Positions 13,821 through 21,874 of a DNA stretch of 25,112 bases are shown piece by piece. The position numbers and the translations under genes are program-made. Each line of letters opens with the position of its first letter. Position 1 is the stretch's first letter. A model generated the notes under the pieces. That model was not told where the DNA came from and searched no databases. It worked only from the letters and a program-made list of their open reading frames with translations. Source of the stretch: JBFWVD01 sp050246915 (GTDB lineage Bacteria > Actinomycetota > Acidimicrobiia > Acidimicrobiales > Ilumatobacteraceae). The DNA is taken from the NCBI GenBank assembly GCA_050246915.1, contig JBFWVD010000066.1:1-25112 (forward strand). The letters run 5' to 3'.

Positions 13821-16604
13821 TTGAGCCAGCACATCCAGTTCTTGTTCTTGGGGTTGGGGAACGGCGCGGTCTACGCGGTCCTGGCTCTCGCCCTCGTTGT
13901 CACCTATCGAAGCTCCGGGGTGATCAACTTCGCGTCGGGTTCACTGGCGCTCTACGGCGCCTACACCTTCGGGTTCCTGTGGCGCGACGGCGATCTGCTC
14001 GTGCTCATCCCGGGTCTGCCGACCAAGATCGATCTCGGCGGCGAATGGCCCATGTTGTTGGCCATCGTTGTTTCGCTCGCCATATGCGGCCTTCTCGGCC
14101 TGGTGCTCTATCTCGTGATCTTCCGGCCGCTGCGGAACTCGCCACCTTTGGCGTCCGCTGTGGCCTCGCTGGGCATTCTGTATGTGACCCAGCAGATGGT
14201 GGTCATCCGCGTCGGCACCCGTCCAGTGACCGTGCAACACATCTTCCCCAAAGCCAAGTGGGAGCTGTGGGGCGATGTCACGCTCTCGCAAGAGCGGTTG
14301 TGGTTCGCGGTCACCATCGTCGTGGTGGCCGCCGCGGTCGGGGCCATGTACAAGTTCACCCGCTTCGGCATCGCCACCACCGCTGTGGCCGAATCGGAGA
14401 AGGGCGCTGTGGTCACCGGTATCCGCCCACAGCGCATCGCTGCGGCCAACTGGGTGATCAGCGGTGCTGTCGCCGGCTTGGCCGGCATCTTGATCTCGCC
14501 GATCACCCCGTCGACGCCGCTCATCTACACGCTCTTCATCGTGCCGGCCCTCGCCGCGGCAACGGTCGGACGATTCCAGGGGTTGTTCCCCGCCGTGCTC
14601 ATGGGGTTGGGCGTTGGCCTGCTGCAGTCGGACGTCGAAGCGTGGAAGCTCGACTTCGATTGGATCCCCGCCGCCGGTGTGCCGGAGATGATCCCGTTGA
14701 TCATCATCTTGGTGGCCCTCGTGGCATCAGGGAAGGCACTCCCCCAGCGCGGAACGCTGATCCGTCAGTCCCTGGGGCGCGCCCCGCGTCCACGCAACAT
14801 CACCACGCCGACCATCGTGGGCTTCGCGGTGGGGGCCTTGGGGCTCCTGCTCACTGATGGCACCTGGCGCGCCGCGTTCATCATGACGTTCATCTTCGCC
14901 GTGATCGCCCTGTCGCTCGTCGTCGTGACCGGGTACGCCGGTCAGGTGTCCCTCGCCCAGCTGGCATTGGCCGGTACCTCGGCGTTCAGTCTCAGCACGT
15001 TCGCTGACAGCTGGGGAGTGCCGTTCCCGATCGCCCCGATCATGGCGGCGCTCGCCGCCACGGTCATCGGCGTCGTCGTCGGACTTCCCGCAGTTCGTGT
15101 GCGCGGTCTGACTTTGGCCATCGTGACGTTGTCGTTCGCCAACGCCATCGAAGCGTTCTGGTTCCGCAACCCCGACTTCATCGGCGAGGGCGGCAAGGTC
15201 GTCAAGTCCCCCGAGCTGTTCGGATGGGATCTCGGCATCGGGACCGGTGACAATTTCCCGCGGCTCGAGTTCGGCTTCCTCACGCTCATCGTCCTCACTG
15301 GCGTGGCGGTCGCAGTGGCGCTGTTGCGTCGCAGTCGACTGGGGTCGGCGATGTTGGCGCTGCGGGCCAACGAGCGCTCCGCCGCGGCGTCGGGCATCGA
15401 CGTGGTGAAGGTGAAGCTCCAGTCGTTCGCCATCGCATCGTTCATCGCCGGTCTCGGTGGTGCCCTGTTGGCCTATCGACAGGGCCGGGTCTCGTTCGAC
15501 TCGTTCGCGACACTGCGCGGGCTCGTGTTCTTCGGCACGGTGTACCTCGCCGGCATCACGTCGGTCTCCGGCGGTGTCCTCGCCGGCGTCACCGCCGCAA
15601 ATGGGGTGACCTTCGTGGCGATGGATCGCTGGCTGGAGTTCGGTGATTGGTATCCCGTGATCACCGGCGTGCTGTTGATCCTCACCGTCATCCTCAACCC
15701 CGAGGGCATCGTGGCCCCGATCCACATCAGCGCCGATGCTCGAGCAGCGAAGAAGGCCGCCAAGCTGGCTGCTCGTGGAGGTGGTGGTAGCGCCACGGCG
15801 ACGGCGGCTGCTGCGCCGACCGTCGTGGGCAAGCTCATCGAGGGCGCCGAACAGCGCCCCGATCTGTTGTCGCTCAAGGGCGCGTCGGTCGCCTATGGCG
15901 GTGTGCAAGCCGTCGACGACGTGACTTTCAATGTGCCCACCGGTTCCATCGTCGGACTCGTCGGGCCCAACGGCGCCGGCAAGACGAGCCTCATCGACGC
16001 CATCAGCGGTTTTGCCAACTCCACCGGGGCCATCTCGTTGGCCGGGCGGGATCTGGCCGGCCTGAAGCCGCACGAGCGGGTGAAGGTGGGCTTGTGCCGC
16101 ACCTTCCAAGCCATCGAGCTGTACGACGATCTCAGCGTGCTCGAGAACATCATGGTGGGCCTCAAAGCGCGTGGGCCTGCTGGTGCCGAGGTGATCGAGC
16201 GGACGCTCGGCATCTTGGGCATCGGCGATCTGCGCGACAAGGCCGCGGGTGATCTCTCGCAAGGTCAGCGGCAGCTGGTGTCGATCGCTCGTGCGTTGGT
16301 GGCGCAACCCACGGTGCTGCTGCTCGACGAGCCCGCTGCCGGTCTCGACTCGACCGAGAGCCAGTGGCTCGGTGATCGCCTGCGCGACGTGCGCGACGGC
16401 GGCATCACGATCCTCATCGTGGACCACGACGTCGGACTCGTGTTCAGCCTGTGCGATCAGGTCAACGTGCTCGATTTCGGCCGACTCATCGCCAGCGGTC
16501 CCCCGGACGAGGTGCGTCGGAACCCGGCGGTCGCTGCGGCCTATCTCGGCTCGACCCATGACACGTCACACGACGCCAAGCACGAGACGGGAGCGGAAGC
16601 ATGA
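13821..16604 (+). CDS. Fused LivH-LivM-LivG: two permeases and an ATPase in one polypeptide
   Basis: 927 residues in one uninterrupted frame. The start is a TTG at 13821 with GGGGG seven bases upstream; LivH homology (LGNGAVYAVLALALVVTYR) begins at about residue 9, and no ATG or GTG fits better. Residues about 1-310 are a LivH-type permease and about 325-632 a LivM-type permease (VVTGYAGQVSLAQLALAG). An Ala/Gly-rich linker spans about 633-680. Residues about 681-920 are a LivG-type ATPase with Walker A GPNGAGKT (715-722), signature LSQGQ (812-816), Walker B LLLDE (D836, E837) and the H-loop IVDHD. The typical complex has these as three separate subunits. The stop overlaps the livF start as ATGA. 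It would form the membrane core of the importer with LivF as the second ATPase. Confidence 0.93.
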   Translation: MSQHIQFLFLGLGNGAVYAVLALALVVTYRSSGVINFASGSLALYGAYTFGFLWRDGDLLVLIPGLPTKIDLGGEWPMLLAIVVSLAICGLLGLVLYLVIFRPLRNSPPLASAVASLGILYVTQQMVVIRVGTRPVTVQHIFPKAKWELWGDVTLSQERLWFAVTIVVVAAAVGAMYKFTRFGIATTAVAESEKGAVVTGIRPQRIAAANWVISGAVAGLAGILISPITPSTPLIYTLFIVPALAAATVGRFQGLFPAVLMGLGVGLLQSDVEAWKLDFDWIPAAGVPEMIPLIIILVALVASGKALPQRGTLIRQSLGRAPRPRNITTPTIVGFAVGALGLLLTDGTWRAAFIMTFIFAVIALSLVVVTGYAGQVSLAQLALAGTSAFSLSTFADSWGVPFPIAPIMAALAATVIGVVVGLPAVRVRGLTLAIVTLSFANAIEAFWFRNPDFIGEGGKVVKSPELFGWDLGIGTGDNFPRLEFGFLTLIVLTGVAVAVALLRRSRLGSAMLALRANERSAAASGIDVVKVKLQSFAIASFIAGLGGALLAYRQGRVSFDSFATLRGLVFFGTVYLAGITSVSGGVLAGVTAANGVTFVAMDRWLEFGDWYPVITGVLLILTVILNPEGIVAPIHISADARAAKKAAKLAARGGGGSATATAAAAPTVVGKLIEGAEQRPDLLSLKGASVAYGGVQAVDDVTFNVPTGSIVGLVGPNGAGKTSLIDAISGFANSTGAISLAGRDLAGLKPHERVKVGLCRTFQAIELYDDLSVLENIMVGLKARGPAGAEVIERTLGILGIGDLRDKAAGDLSQGQRQLVSIARALVAQPTVLLLDEPAAGLDSTESQWLGDRLRDVRDGGITILIVDHDVGLVFSLCDQVNVLDFGRLIASGPPDEVRRNPAVAAAYLGSTHDTSHDAKHETGAEA

Positions 16605-17302
16605 GCTTGCTCGAAGTGAAGGACCTCGACGCCGGCTACGGCCGCATCGTTGCCGTGCGCGACATCAACATCAACCTCGAGCCCGGCCGGGTGCTGGCTG
16701 TCGTCGGCCCCAACGGTGCCGGCAAGACCACCATGCTCAACACCATCGCCGGACTGCTCCCGCCCATCGCCGGCACGGTGTCGCTCAACGGCACACTCAT
16801 CCCCGGTGGGCAGCCGACCACGGCCAACCACAGTGGCGTGGTGCTCGTTCCCGACGACCGTGCCTTGTTCTTCACGCTCACCACGCAGCAGAACATCGAG
16901 TTGGCGCGCTCCAAGGGAGCGCCGAAGGCCGAGACGATGCTCGATCTGTTCCCCGCGCTCGAGAAGCGATGGGACGTGAAGGCTGGGGCGCTCTCCGGTG
17001 GTGAGCAACAGATGCTGGCCATGGCCCGCGGTCTCATCCAACGACCCAAGGTGCTGTTGGTGGATGAGATGTCAATGGGACTTGCCCCAGTGATCATCGA
17101 GTCGCTGCTGCCCATCGTGCGCAAGATCGTGGAGGACGGCACGTCCTCGGTGATCCTGGTCGAGCAGCACGTGCAGCTCGGGCTCAGCGTGGCCGACGAA
17201 GTGATGGTGCTCAGCCACGGCAAGTGCATCTTGCACACCGAAGCCCGTGAGGTCGAGAAGCATCCCGAACTGCTCGAAGAGGCCTATCTCGGCGCCGGTT
17301 GA
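16601..17302 (+). CDS. livF: LivF-type ABC transporter ATP-binding protein
   Basis: 233 residues, the usual LivF length. Walker A GPNGAGKTT starts at residue 36, the signature is LSGGEQQMLAMARGL, Walker B is VLLVDEMSMG, and the LivF-specific VILVEQHVQLGLSVAD follows with the switch His. The Met after the Walker B Glu (EMSMGLAP) is characteristic of LivF rather than LivG. ATG 16601 overlaps the stop of the fused permease/ATPase gene by four bases, so translation is coupled. It would pair with the C-terminal LivG domain of the fusion to form the ATPase dimer. The 3' end of the gene repeats one arm of the downstream terminator. Confidence 0.93.
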   Translation: MSLLEVKDLDAGYGRIVAVRDININLEPGRVLAVVGPNGAGKTTMLNTIAGLLPPIAGTVSLNGTLIPGGQPTTANHSGVVLVPDDRALFFTLTTQQNIELARSKGAPKAETMLDLFPALEKRWDVKAGALSGGEQQMLAMARGLIQRPKVLLVDEMSMGLAPVIIESLLPIVRKIVEDGTSSVILVEQHVQLGLSVADEVMVLSHGKCILHTEAREVEKHPELLEEAYLGAG

Positions 17303-17326
17303 ACCGGTACCCGTCCAGACAGTGCT

Positions 17327-17367
17327 GAGCGCTCTCGGCGCCGGTTCAACCGGCGCCGAGAGCGCTC
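17327..17367. terminator. 41-nt perfect palindrome, bidirectional terminator
   Basis: Twenty bases at 17327-17346 are exactly complementary to 17348-17367 around a single central C. It starts 24 bases after the livF stop and ends four bases before the stop of the convergent SDR, so it can serve both strands. No U-tract is present. A near copy of 21 bases of the left arm (17333-17353) occurs at 17287-17307 across the end of livF. Confidence 0.8.
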
Positions 17368-17371
17368 GAGT

Positions 17372-18142
17372 TCACTTCATGTCGGCGATGCGTTGCGTGA
17401 CGGTTCCCAGCCACGCGTCGTAGTCGGTGCCCTTCTCGATGAGCACCTTCTCGTCATCGGCCATCGTGGTGATGATGAACCTCTCCGCGGCGATGCCCTT
17501 GGTGACGACATCGGCCACTTGATCGGGGGTGAGCGCCATGCCCAGCACCGGGTGATCGTCGGGGAAGCCGTTGGAGAGCAACATGTTGGTGAGCATGGGC
17601 CCCGGGCAGAAGCACGACACCTTGATGCCCTTGGGCCGGTTGTGCACCGCCAGCCACTCCGACAACGCAAGTGCGGCGTGCTTGGTCACCGAGTACGCCG
17701 CCTTGTCAGGTTGAATTGACAACGACACCACCGACGCGGTCTGCAGCAGGTAGCCATCACCGCGCTCGATCATGGACGGCAGCACCTCGCGTGCTGCGTA
17801 CAGATGCGACAGCACGTGCAGCTTCCACTCGAGGTCCCAGTACTTGTCCTCTTGCAGATCACCGGGCTGCGGCGGTCCGGCGTACCCGGCATTGGAGTGC
17901 CACACGTCGATCTCGCCGTACGTGGAGCGAGCCAGATCGGCCACCTTCTTCACGTTGTCCTCGACGGTGATGTCCACGGCCAAGCCGACCGTGCCCAATG
18001 ATGCAGCCACGCGTGCCACGGCGTCGGCGTCGATGTCGGTGATGACGACTTTGGCGCCCTCGGCGACGAACCGTCGGGCGATGGCCTCACCGATGCCGTT
18101 CCCCGAACCGGTGACGACGGCGACCTTGTCCTTGAGTTGCAT
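17372..18142 (-). CDS. Classical SDR
   Basis: 256 residues from ATG 18142, with GAGGGGAGAAGC before it. TGSGNGIG is the cofactor loop, the Asp in VITDID after strand 2 favours NAD(H), SNAGYAG is the NNAG variant, and YSVTK is the catalytic pair (Y150, K154) after LLQTASVVS. PGPMLTNML follows the active site as in the family. It probably oxidises an alcohol to a ketone or aldehyde. It is the last gene of the P450 cluster, 67 bases after the four-Cys protein, so oxidation of a P450-hydroxylated product is a reasonable inference. The stop lies four bases from a strong palindrome. Confidence 0.9.
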   Translation of the reverse strand: MQLKDKVAVVTGSGNGIGEAIARRFVAEGAKVVITDIDADAVARVAASLGTVGLAVDITVEDNVKKVADLARSTYGEIDVWHSNAGYAGPPQPGDLQEDKYWDLEWKLHVLSHLYAAREVLPSMIERGDGYLLQTASVVSLSIQPDKAAYSVTKHAALALSEWLAVHNRPKGIKVSCFCPGPMLTNMLLSNGFPDDHPVLGMALTPDQVADVVTKGIAAERFIITTMADDEKVLIEKGTDYDAWLGTVTQRIADMK

Positions 18143-18209
18143 GCTTCTCCCCTCGAAGTCGAACGCTCGTCAGTCTGCCCTCAACGGGCGATGGCCGCCC
18201 AGTGGACGA

Positions 18210-18446
18210 TCACTGGTCGAGCATCTCCCACCAGTGGCACCACCAGTCCTTGCCGACCAGGGTCTGGAACTTCTCGTGCCAGCAGAACGAGAGATCGTCG
18301 GAGTGATCGAGGTAGTAGAGGCAGTTGCCGCACGAGTCGCCTTCCATCGGCGAGCCCTTCAGCGCAGACACCTTGATGAGGCGCTGCACACGCTGGAACG
18401 CTTCTTCATCGACCTCGGGCTCGATGGACATTGCCATGATGTTCAT
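18210..18446 (-). CDS. Small four-cysteine, HiPIP-like putative Fe-S protein
   Basis: 78 residues. ATG 18446 overlaps the P450 stop as ATGA and has GCGAGG close upstream. The C-terminal half has C39-x2-C42-x12-C55-x14-C70-x2-W73, the same order and similar spacing as the [4Fe-4S] ligands of high-potential iron-sulfur proteins and of the HiPIP-like small subunits of some radical enzymes, including the aromatic-rich WWCHWW near the last Cys. The N-terminal ~35 residues are helical and charged. There is no signal peptide, so it would be cytosolic, unlike classical periplasmic HiPIPs. Coupling to a P450 suggests a redox partner. It is not a typical P450 ferredoxin, whose Cys motif and length differ. 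A structural zinc site is the main alternative. Confidence 0.75.
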   Translation of the reverse strand: MNIMAMSIEPEVDEEAFQRVQRLIKVSALKGSPMEGDSCGNCLYYLDHSDDLSFCWHEKFQTLVGKDWWCHWWEMLDQ

Positions 18447-19705
18447 GACCTCGCTTGTGCATAGGAGAGCCCGCGTGGTGCCACCAGCAATTTGGTGAGG
18501 CCACGGAACAGGGCGTTGGGGATGTGGGTGATCTCCTGGTCGGGCACCAGTTCGATGTCGGGCATGTGATCGATGAGCAGATCGAGGATGATCCGCACCT
18601 CGAGGCGGGCCAATGGTGCGCCCAGGCACAGGTGAGCGCCCTTGCCGAAGGCGAGGTGCAACTCGGCGTTGTCGCGGGTGATGTCGAACCGATTGCCATC
18701 GGGGAACAGTGAACCGTCGCGGTCGCCGGAGGCGAAGTTCATCATCACCTTGGCGTCGGCAGGGATGGGCACTCCCCCGATGGTGGTGTCCATCTTGGCG
18801 CGCCGGCGCTGGTTCACCACCGGCCCGTCATAACGCAGGATCTCTTCGGTGGCGCTGGGGATGAGCGAGCGGTCGCGCACCAACAGCTCCCACTGATCAC
18901 GATTGCTCAGCAACGCGTACACGCCGTTGCCGATGGTGTTGCACGTGGTCTCGTGGCCGGCGAGGGCCATGGAATACACCATGTTCACCACGTCGAAGCG
19001 GTTCACGACGTCGTCGGGCTTGTTGTCGGCGTACTTCACCAGATCGCTGGTGAGATCGTCGCCGGGGTTGTCGGCCTTGTTCTCCACGTGACGCTTGCAG
19101 TACTGCCACATGGACACCACGTCGCCGGCGACGCGGACCTGCTCCTCCTCGGTCAACTTGCCGTAGGTGAGCAGCACGCGCGTCTCGCTCCACGCCTTGA
19201 GCTGATCGGTGTCCTCCTCGGGGAAACCCAACAGGCTGAAGGCCGCGTAGCCGGGGAACGGGAAGGCGATCTTGGAGACGAAGTCGATGATCGGCTCGTC
19301 CTTCAGCGACTTCACGAGGTTCTCGGCATAGGTGCGTAGCGCCGGTTCGAGACCGAGCATGCGCCGCGGCGTCATGCACGACAGCACCGTCTTGCGCATG
19401 TTGGGGTGCCGGGGCGGATCGGCGTTGTTGAGCGTGGGCACACGGTTGTAGCCGCCGTCATCGAGCACCTTCTGCGCGGCCGGACAGATGGGCCGCAAGG
19501 GGCTCGACGCGATCGACGCCGACCAGGTGTCGCGGTCGTACAGCATCGCTTCGATGTCCTCGTACCGGGTGACCACGTAGTGGTCGAACTCCGGTATGTA
19601 GAACGCCGGCCCTTCGGCGCGCAACGCTTCCAGCGCCGGATACGGGTTGTTGACAACGTCCTGCTCGAGCGGGTTGTAGCCGTGGGCGATGGGGCATCCG
19701 GTCAT
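18443..19705 (-). CDS. Cytochrome P450 (copy 1)
   Basis: 420 residues from ATG 19705, with GGAAG upstream. The I-helix oxygen-activation motif is AGHETT, the K-helix ExxR is EEILR, and the heme loop FGKGAHLCLGAPLARLE gives the thiolate ligand C360. No membrane anchor and no fused reductase are present, so it is a soluble bacterial class I-type P450 needing separate electron donors. It inserts oxygen into a C-H or similar bond of an unknown, probably hydrophobic, substrate. It aligns nearly without gaps with the P450 upstream (roughly two-thirds identical by eye), so the pair arose by tandem duplication. Its stop overlaps the start of the four-Cys protein. Confidence 0.95.
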   Translation of the reverse strand: MTGCPIAHGYNPLEQDVVNNPYPALEALRAEGPAFYIPEFDHYVVTRYEDIEAMLYDRDTWSASIASSPLRPICPAAQKVLDDGGYNRVPTLNNADPPRHPNMRKTVLSCMTPRRMLGLEPALRTYAENLVKSLKDEPIIDFVSKIAFPFPGYAAFSLLGFPEEDTDQLKAWSETRVLLTYGKLTEEEQVRVAGDVVSMWQYCKRHVENKADNPGDDLTSDLVKYADNKPDDVVNRFDVVNMVYSMALAGHETTCNTIGNGVYALLSNRDQWELLVRDRSLIPSATEEILRYDGPVVNQRRRAKMDTTIGGVPIPADAKVMMNFASGDRDGSLFPDGNRFDITRDNAELHLAFGKGAHLCLGAPLARLEVRIILDLLIDHMPDIELVPDQEITHIPNALFRGLTKLLVAPRGLSYAQARS

Positions 19706-19816
19706 GGGCACTTCCGTTCCTGCTTGCCTGCTGGTGCGATTGTCGCGCATCGCCCGCGTCCGTCCATGCTGCTGCGGCGCTTCAACGACGTTGGGGTGGA
19801 GGCGAGCGTGTGCTCC

Positions 19817-21076
19817 TCAGCCGGCGATGCCTGCGGCGGCCAGGCCGCGTGGTGCGACCATGAGCTTGGTGAGGCTGCGGAACAAGGCGTTGGGGCTGTA
19901 GACGATGTCCTGACCGGGGATGAGTTCGAGGCCGGGCATGTGCTCGGTGAGGAGCTCCAGCACGATCTGCACCTCCAGGCGTCCCAGCGCAGCGCCCAGG
20001 CACAGATGGGCGCCCTTGCCGAAGGCCAGGTGCAGCTCGGCGTTCTCCCGGCTCACGTCGAAGTCGTCGCCATTGTCGAAGATGGCCGGATCGCGATCGG
20101 CCGACGCGAAGCACATCATCACCCGCGCCCCCTTGGGGAGCTCGACGCCGCCGAGCACCGTCTCGCAGGTGGTGATGCGGCGATGGTTGATGACCGGTCC
20201 CTCGTAGCGGAGGATCTCTTCGACGGCATTGGCGATCTTGGATCGATCGGCCACCAGCGCGTCCCACTGCTCACGGTTCTGGAGCAGAGCGAACACTCCG
20301 CTGCCGATGGTGTTGGTGGTGGTCTCGTGGCCGGCGAGCGCCATCGAATAGAGCATGTTCACGATGTCGAAGTGCGTGACCAGATCGGGCTTGTCGTTGG
20401 AGTACCGGATGAGATCACTGGTGAGATCGTCACCGAGGTCGGCGGCCTTGTTAGCCACATGGCGCTCGCAGTACTGCCACATGGACACGATGTCGCCGGC
20501 GACGCGCACCTGCTCGGCCTCCGACAGGCGCCCGTAGGTGAGCAGCACGCGGGTCTCGCTCCACGCTTTGAGCTGATCGGTGTCGGCCGGCGGGAAGCCC
20601 AGGAGCGTGAACGCCGCGTAGCCCGGGAACGGGAAGGCCACCTGTGAGATGAAGTCGAGAACGGTCTCGTCCTTGACGCTCTTGATCAACGCGGTGGCGT
20701 AGTCACGCAGCGGCGGCTCCAGCGATCGCAGTCGTCGCGGTGTCATGCACGACAGTACTGCCTTGCGCATGATCGGGTGCCGGGGCGGATCGGCGTTGTT
20801 GAACGTCGGGACCCGACGGTACCCCCCATCGTCGAGCACCTTCTGCGCTGCCGGGCACACCGGGTTGAGTGGGCTCGATGCATTGGCCGCCGAGTACGTG
20901 TCGCGGTCGTACAGAACCGTCTCCACATCCTCGTAGCGGGTCACGAGATAGTGATCGAGCTCGGGGAGATAGAACACCGGCCCTTCGGCCCGCAGCTTGC
21001 TCAACACCGGGTGCGGGTTGCGAACCGTGTCGGGTGCCAACGGGTCATAACCATGAGCGACAGGACAACTGGTCAT
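19817..21076 (-). CDS. Cytochrome P450 (copy 2)
   Basis: 419 residues from ATG 21076. The motifs are the same as in copy 1: AGHETT, EEILR and FGKGAHLCLGAALGRLE, with the heme Cys at 359. One residue is missing relative to copy 1 in the loop after NDKPD. Differences cluster in the substrate-facing segments and near the C-terminus, which suggests diverged substrate preference. No Shine-Dalgarno sequence is visible before the ATG; the mRNA may be leaderless or weakly translated. A 43-bp tandem repeat array lies upstream, between this gene and the SnoaL-like gene. 111 bases separate it from copy 1. Confidence 0.95.
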   Translation of the reverse strand: MTSCPVAHGYDPLAPDTVRNPHPVLSKLRAEGPVFYLPELDHYLVTRYEDVETVLYDRDTYSAANASSPLNPVCPAAQKVLDDGGYRRVPTFNNADPPRHPIMRKAVLSCMTPRRLRSLEPPLRDYATALIKSVKDETVLDFISQVAFPFPGYAAFTLLGFPPADTDQLKAWSETRVLLTYGRLSEAEQVRVAGDIVSMWQYCERHVANKAADLGDDLTSDLIRYSNDKPDLVTHFDIVNMLYSMALAGHETTTNTIGSGVFALLQNREQWDALVADRSKIANAVEEILRYEGPVINHRRITTCETVLGGVELPKGARVMMCFASADRDPAIFDNGDDFDVSRENAELHLAFGKGAHLCLGAALGRLEVQIVLELLTEHMPGLELIPGQDIVYSPNALFRSLTKLMVAPRGLAAAGIAG

Positions 21077-21160
21077 GGTGACAAGTCGATCACAGCGAAC
21101 CGGTCAGTTGTGTTTCAGACGCCTGTCGGACACCCTCCCCGCACACATCTGGGACGTTGG

Positions 21161-21360
21161 TCCCGAGGTGAGGAAGCGGAGCGGACTCGTCGAGGCAGAC
21201 ACGTCCCGAGGTGAGGAAGCGGAGCGGACTCGTCGAGGCAGACACGTCCCGAGCTGGGGAAGCGGAGCGGACCCGGCGAGGCAGACACGTCCCGAGGTGG
21301 GGAAGCAGAGCGCACTCGGCGAGGCAGACACGTCCCGAGGTGAGGAAGCGGAGCGCACTC
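21161..21360. repeat. Tandem array of a 43-bp unit, about 4.7 copies
   Basis: Units begin at 21161, 21204, 21247, 21290 and 21333, each with TCCCGAG; the period is exactly 43. Copies 1 and 2 are identical, copies 3 and 4 differ at a few positions, and copy 5 is cut after 28 bases where it meets the stop codon of the SnoaL-like gene. On the + strand each unit has a purine-rich run (GAGGTGAGGAAGCGGAGCGG). There are no unique spacers. The period is not a multiple of three and the array is intergenic. Confidence 0.92.
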
Positions 21361-21808
21361 AGGGCTTGTTGATGTCGGGCATCACGTTGGGGAGATCGAC
21401 GTAGCCGCGGCGCTTCTTGAACCGCCAGGCGCCGTTCTCCTTGACGAGATCGTCGACGTGGCGTCCCACAGCGGTGAGCGAGGCAGATCCATCGGGCATC
21501 TTGGTCACCACCGACCACATCACCTCGGAATGAGCGGCGTCGCCGTCGAGATCGACGCGTGGGCTAGAGATGATGTGGTACGTGTTGCCGACCTTGTCGC
21601 CCAAGATGCCGGACATGAGCGCGGTGATGGCTTCGGGACCCTTGGCCCGACCCATGGGACCCATGAGTGCCTCACCATCGGTGGCGAACAGCTTGCCGTA
21701 CTCGTCGAAGCGTCCCGCGTCGAGATGCGCGCCGTAGTCGATGAACAGTTGATGGATGGCCATCAGGTCTTCCATCCGCGTGATGCGCGCTTCCAATGAC
21801 TCCGACAT
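21359..21808 (-). CDS. SnoaL-like / NTF2-fold protein
   Basis: 149 residues from ATG 21808, preceded by GGGGG; an in-frame ATG eight codons earlier has a poorer site. The N-terminal EARITRMEDLMAIHQLFIDYG, then DAGRFDEYGKLFATDG, and the C-terminal NGAWRFKKRR are typical of the SnoaL_4 branch of the NTF2-like superfamily, a cone-shaped alpha+beta barrel. Members are small isomerases, dehydratases or ring-hydroxylating dioxygenase small subunits. No dioxygenase large subunit is present here. Function in the P450 cluster is unknown. The stop codon lies within the edge of the 43-bp repeat array. Confidence 0.85.
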   Translation of the reverse strand: MSESLEARITRMEDLMAIHQLFIDYGAHLDAGRFDEYGKLFATDGEALMGPMGRAKGPEAITALMSGILGDKVGNTYHIISSPRVDLDGDAAHSEVMWSVVTKMPDGSASLTAVGRHVDDLVKENGAWRFKKRRGYVDLPNVMPDINKP

Positions 21809-21874
21809 CGCCGACCCCCGTCGCTCATGCATCCGTCGCTTCGCGACGCCGCGGCTCCCCTGTCGACGTCGAAA

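Noticed and set aside
12194..13834. A 546-codon open frame on the - strand
   Set aside because: Antisense to the binding-protein gene, low-complexity Gly/Arg/His-rich, no ribosome-binding site or motif.
14727..16559. A 610-codon open frame on the - strand
   Set aside because: Antisense to the permease/ATPase fusion, rich in Arg/His/Asp/Glu with no recognisable domain; it is a shadow of a strongly supported gene.
18210..18446. Classical P450 ferredoxin
   Set aside because: The Cys spacing does not match [2Fe-2S], [3Fe-4S] or bacterial [4Fe-4S] ferredoxin motifs, so the HiPIP-like reading is kept instead.
19406..20647. A 413-codon open frame on the + strand
   Set aside because: It spans parts of both P450 genes in antisense and repeats itself only because the P450s are duplicated.
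21161..21360. CRISPR array
   Set aside because: The 43-bp units are contiguous with no unique spacers, and no cas genes are present.
21075..21404. Repeat protein encoded by the 43-bp array
   Set aside because: The period is not a multiple of three, so the frame shifts each copy; open frames on both strands reflect GC-rich composition only.
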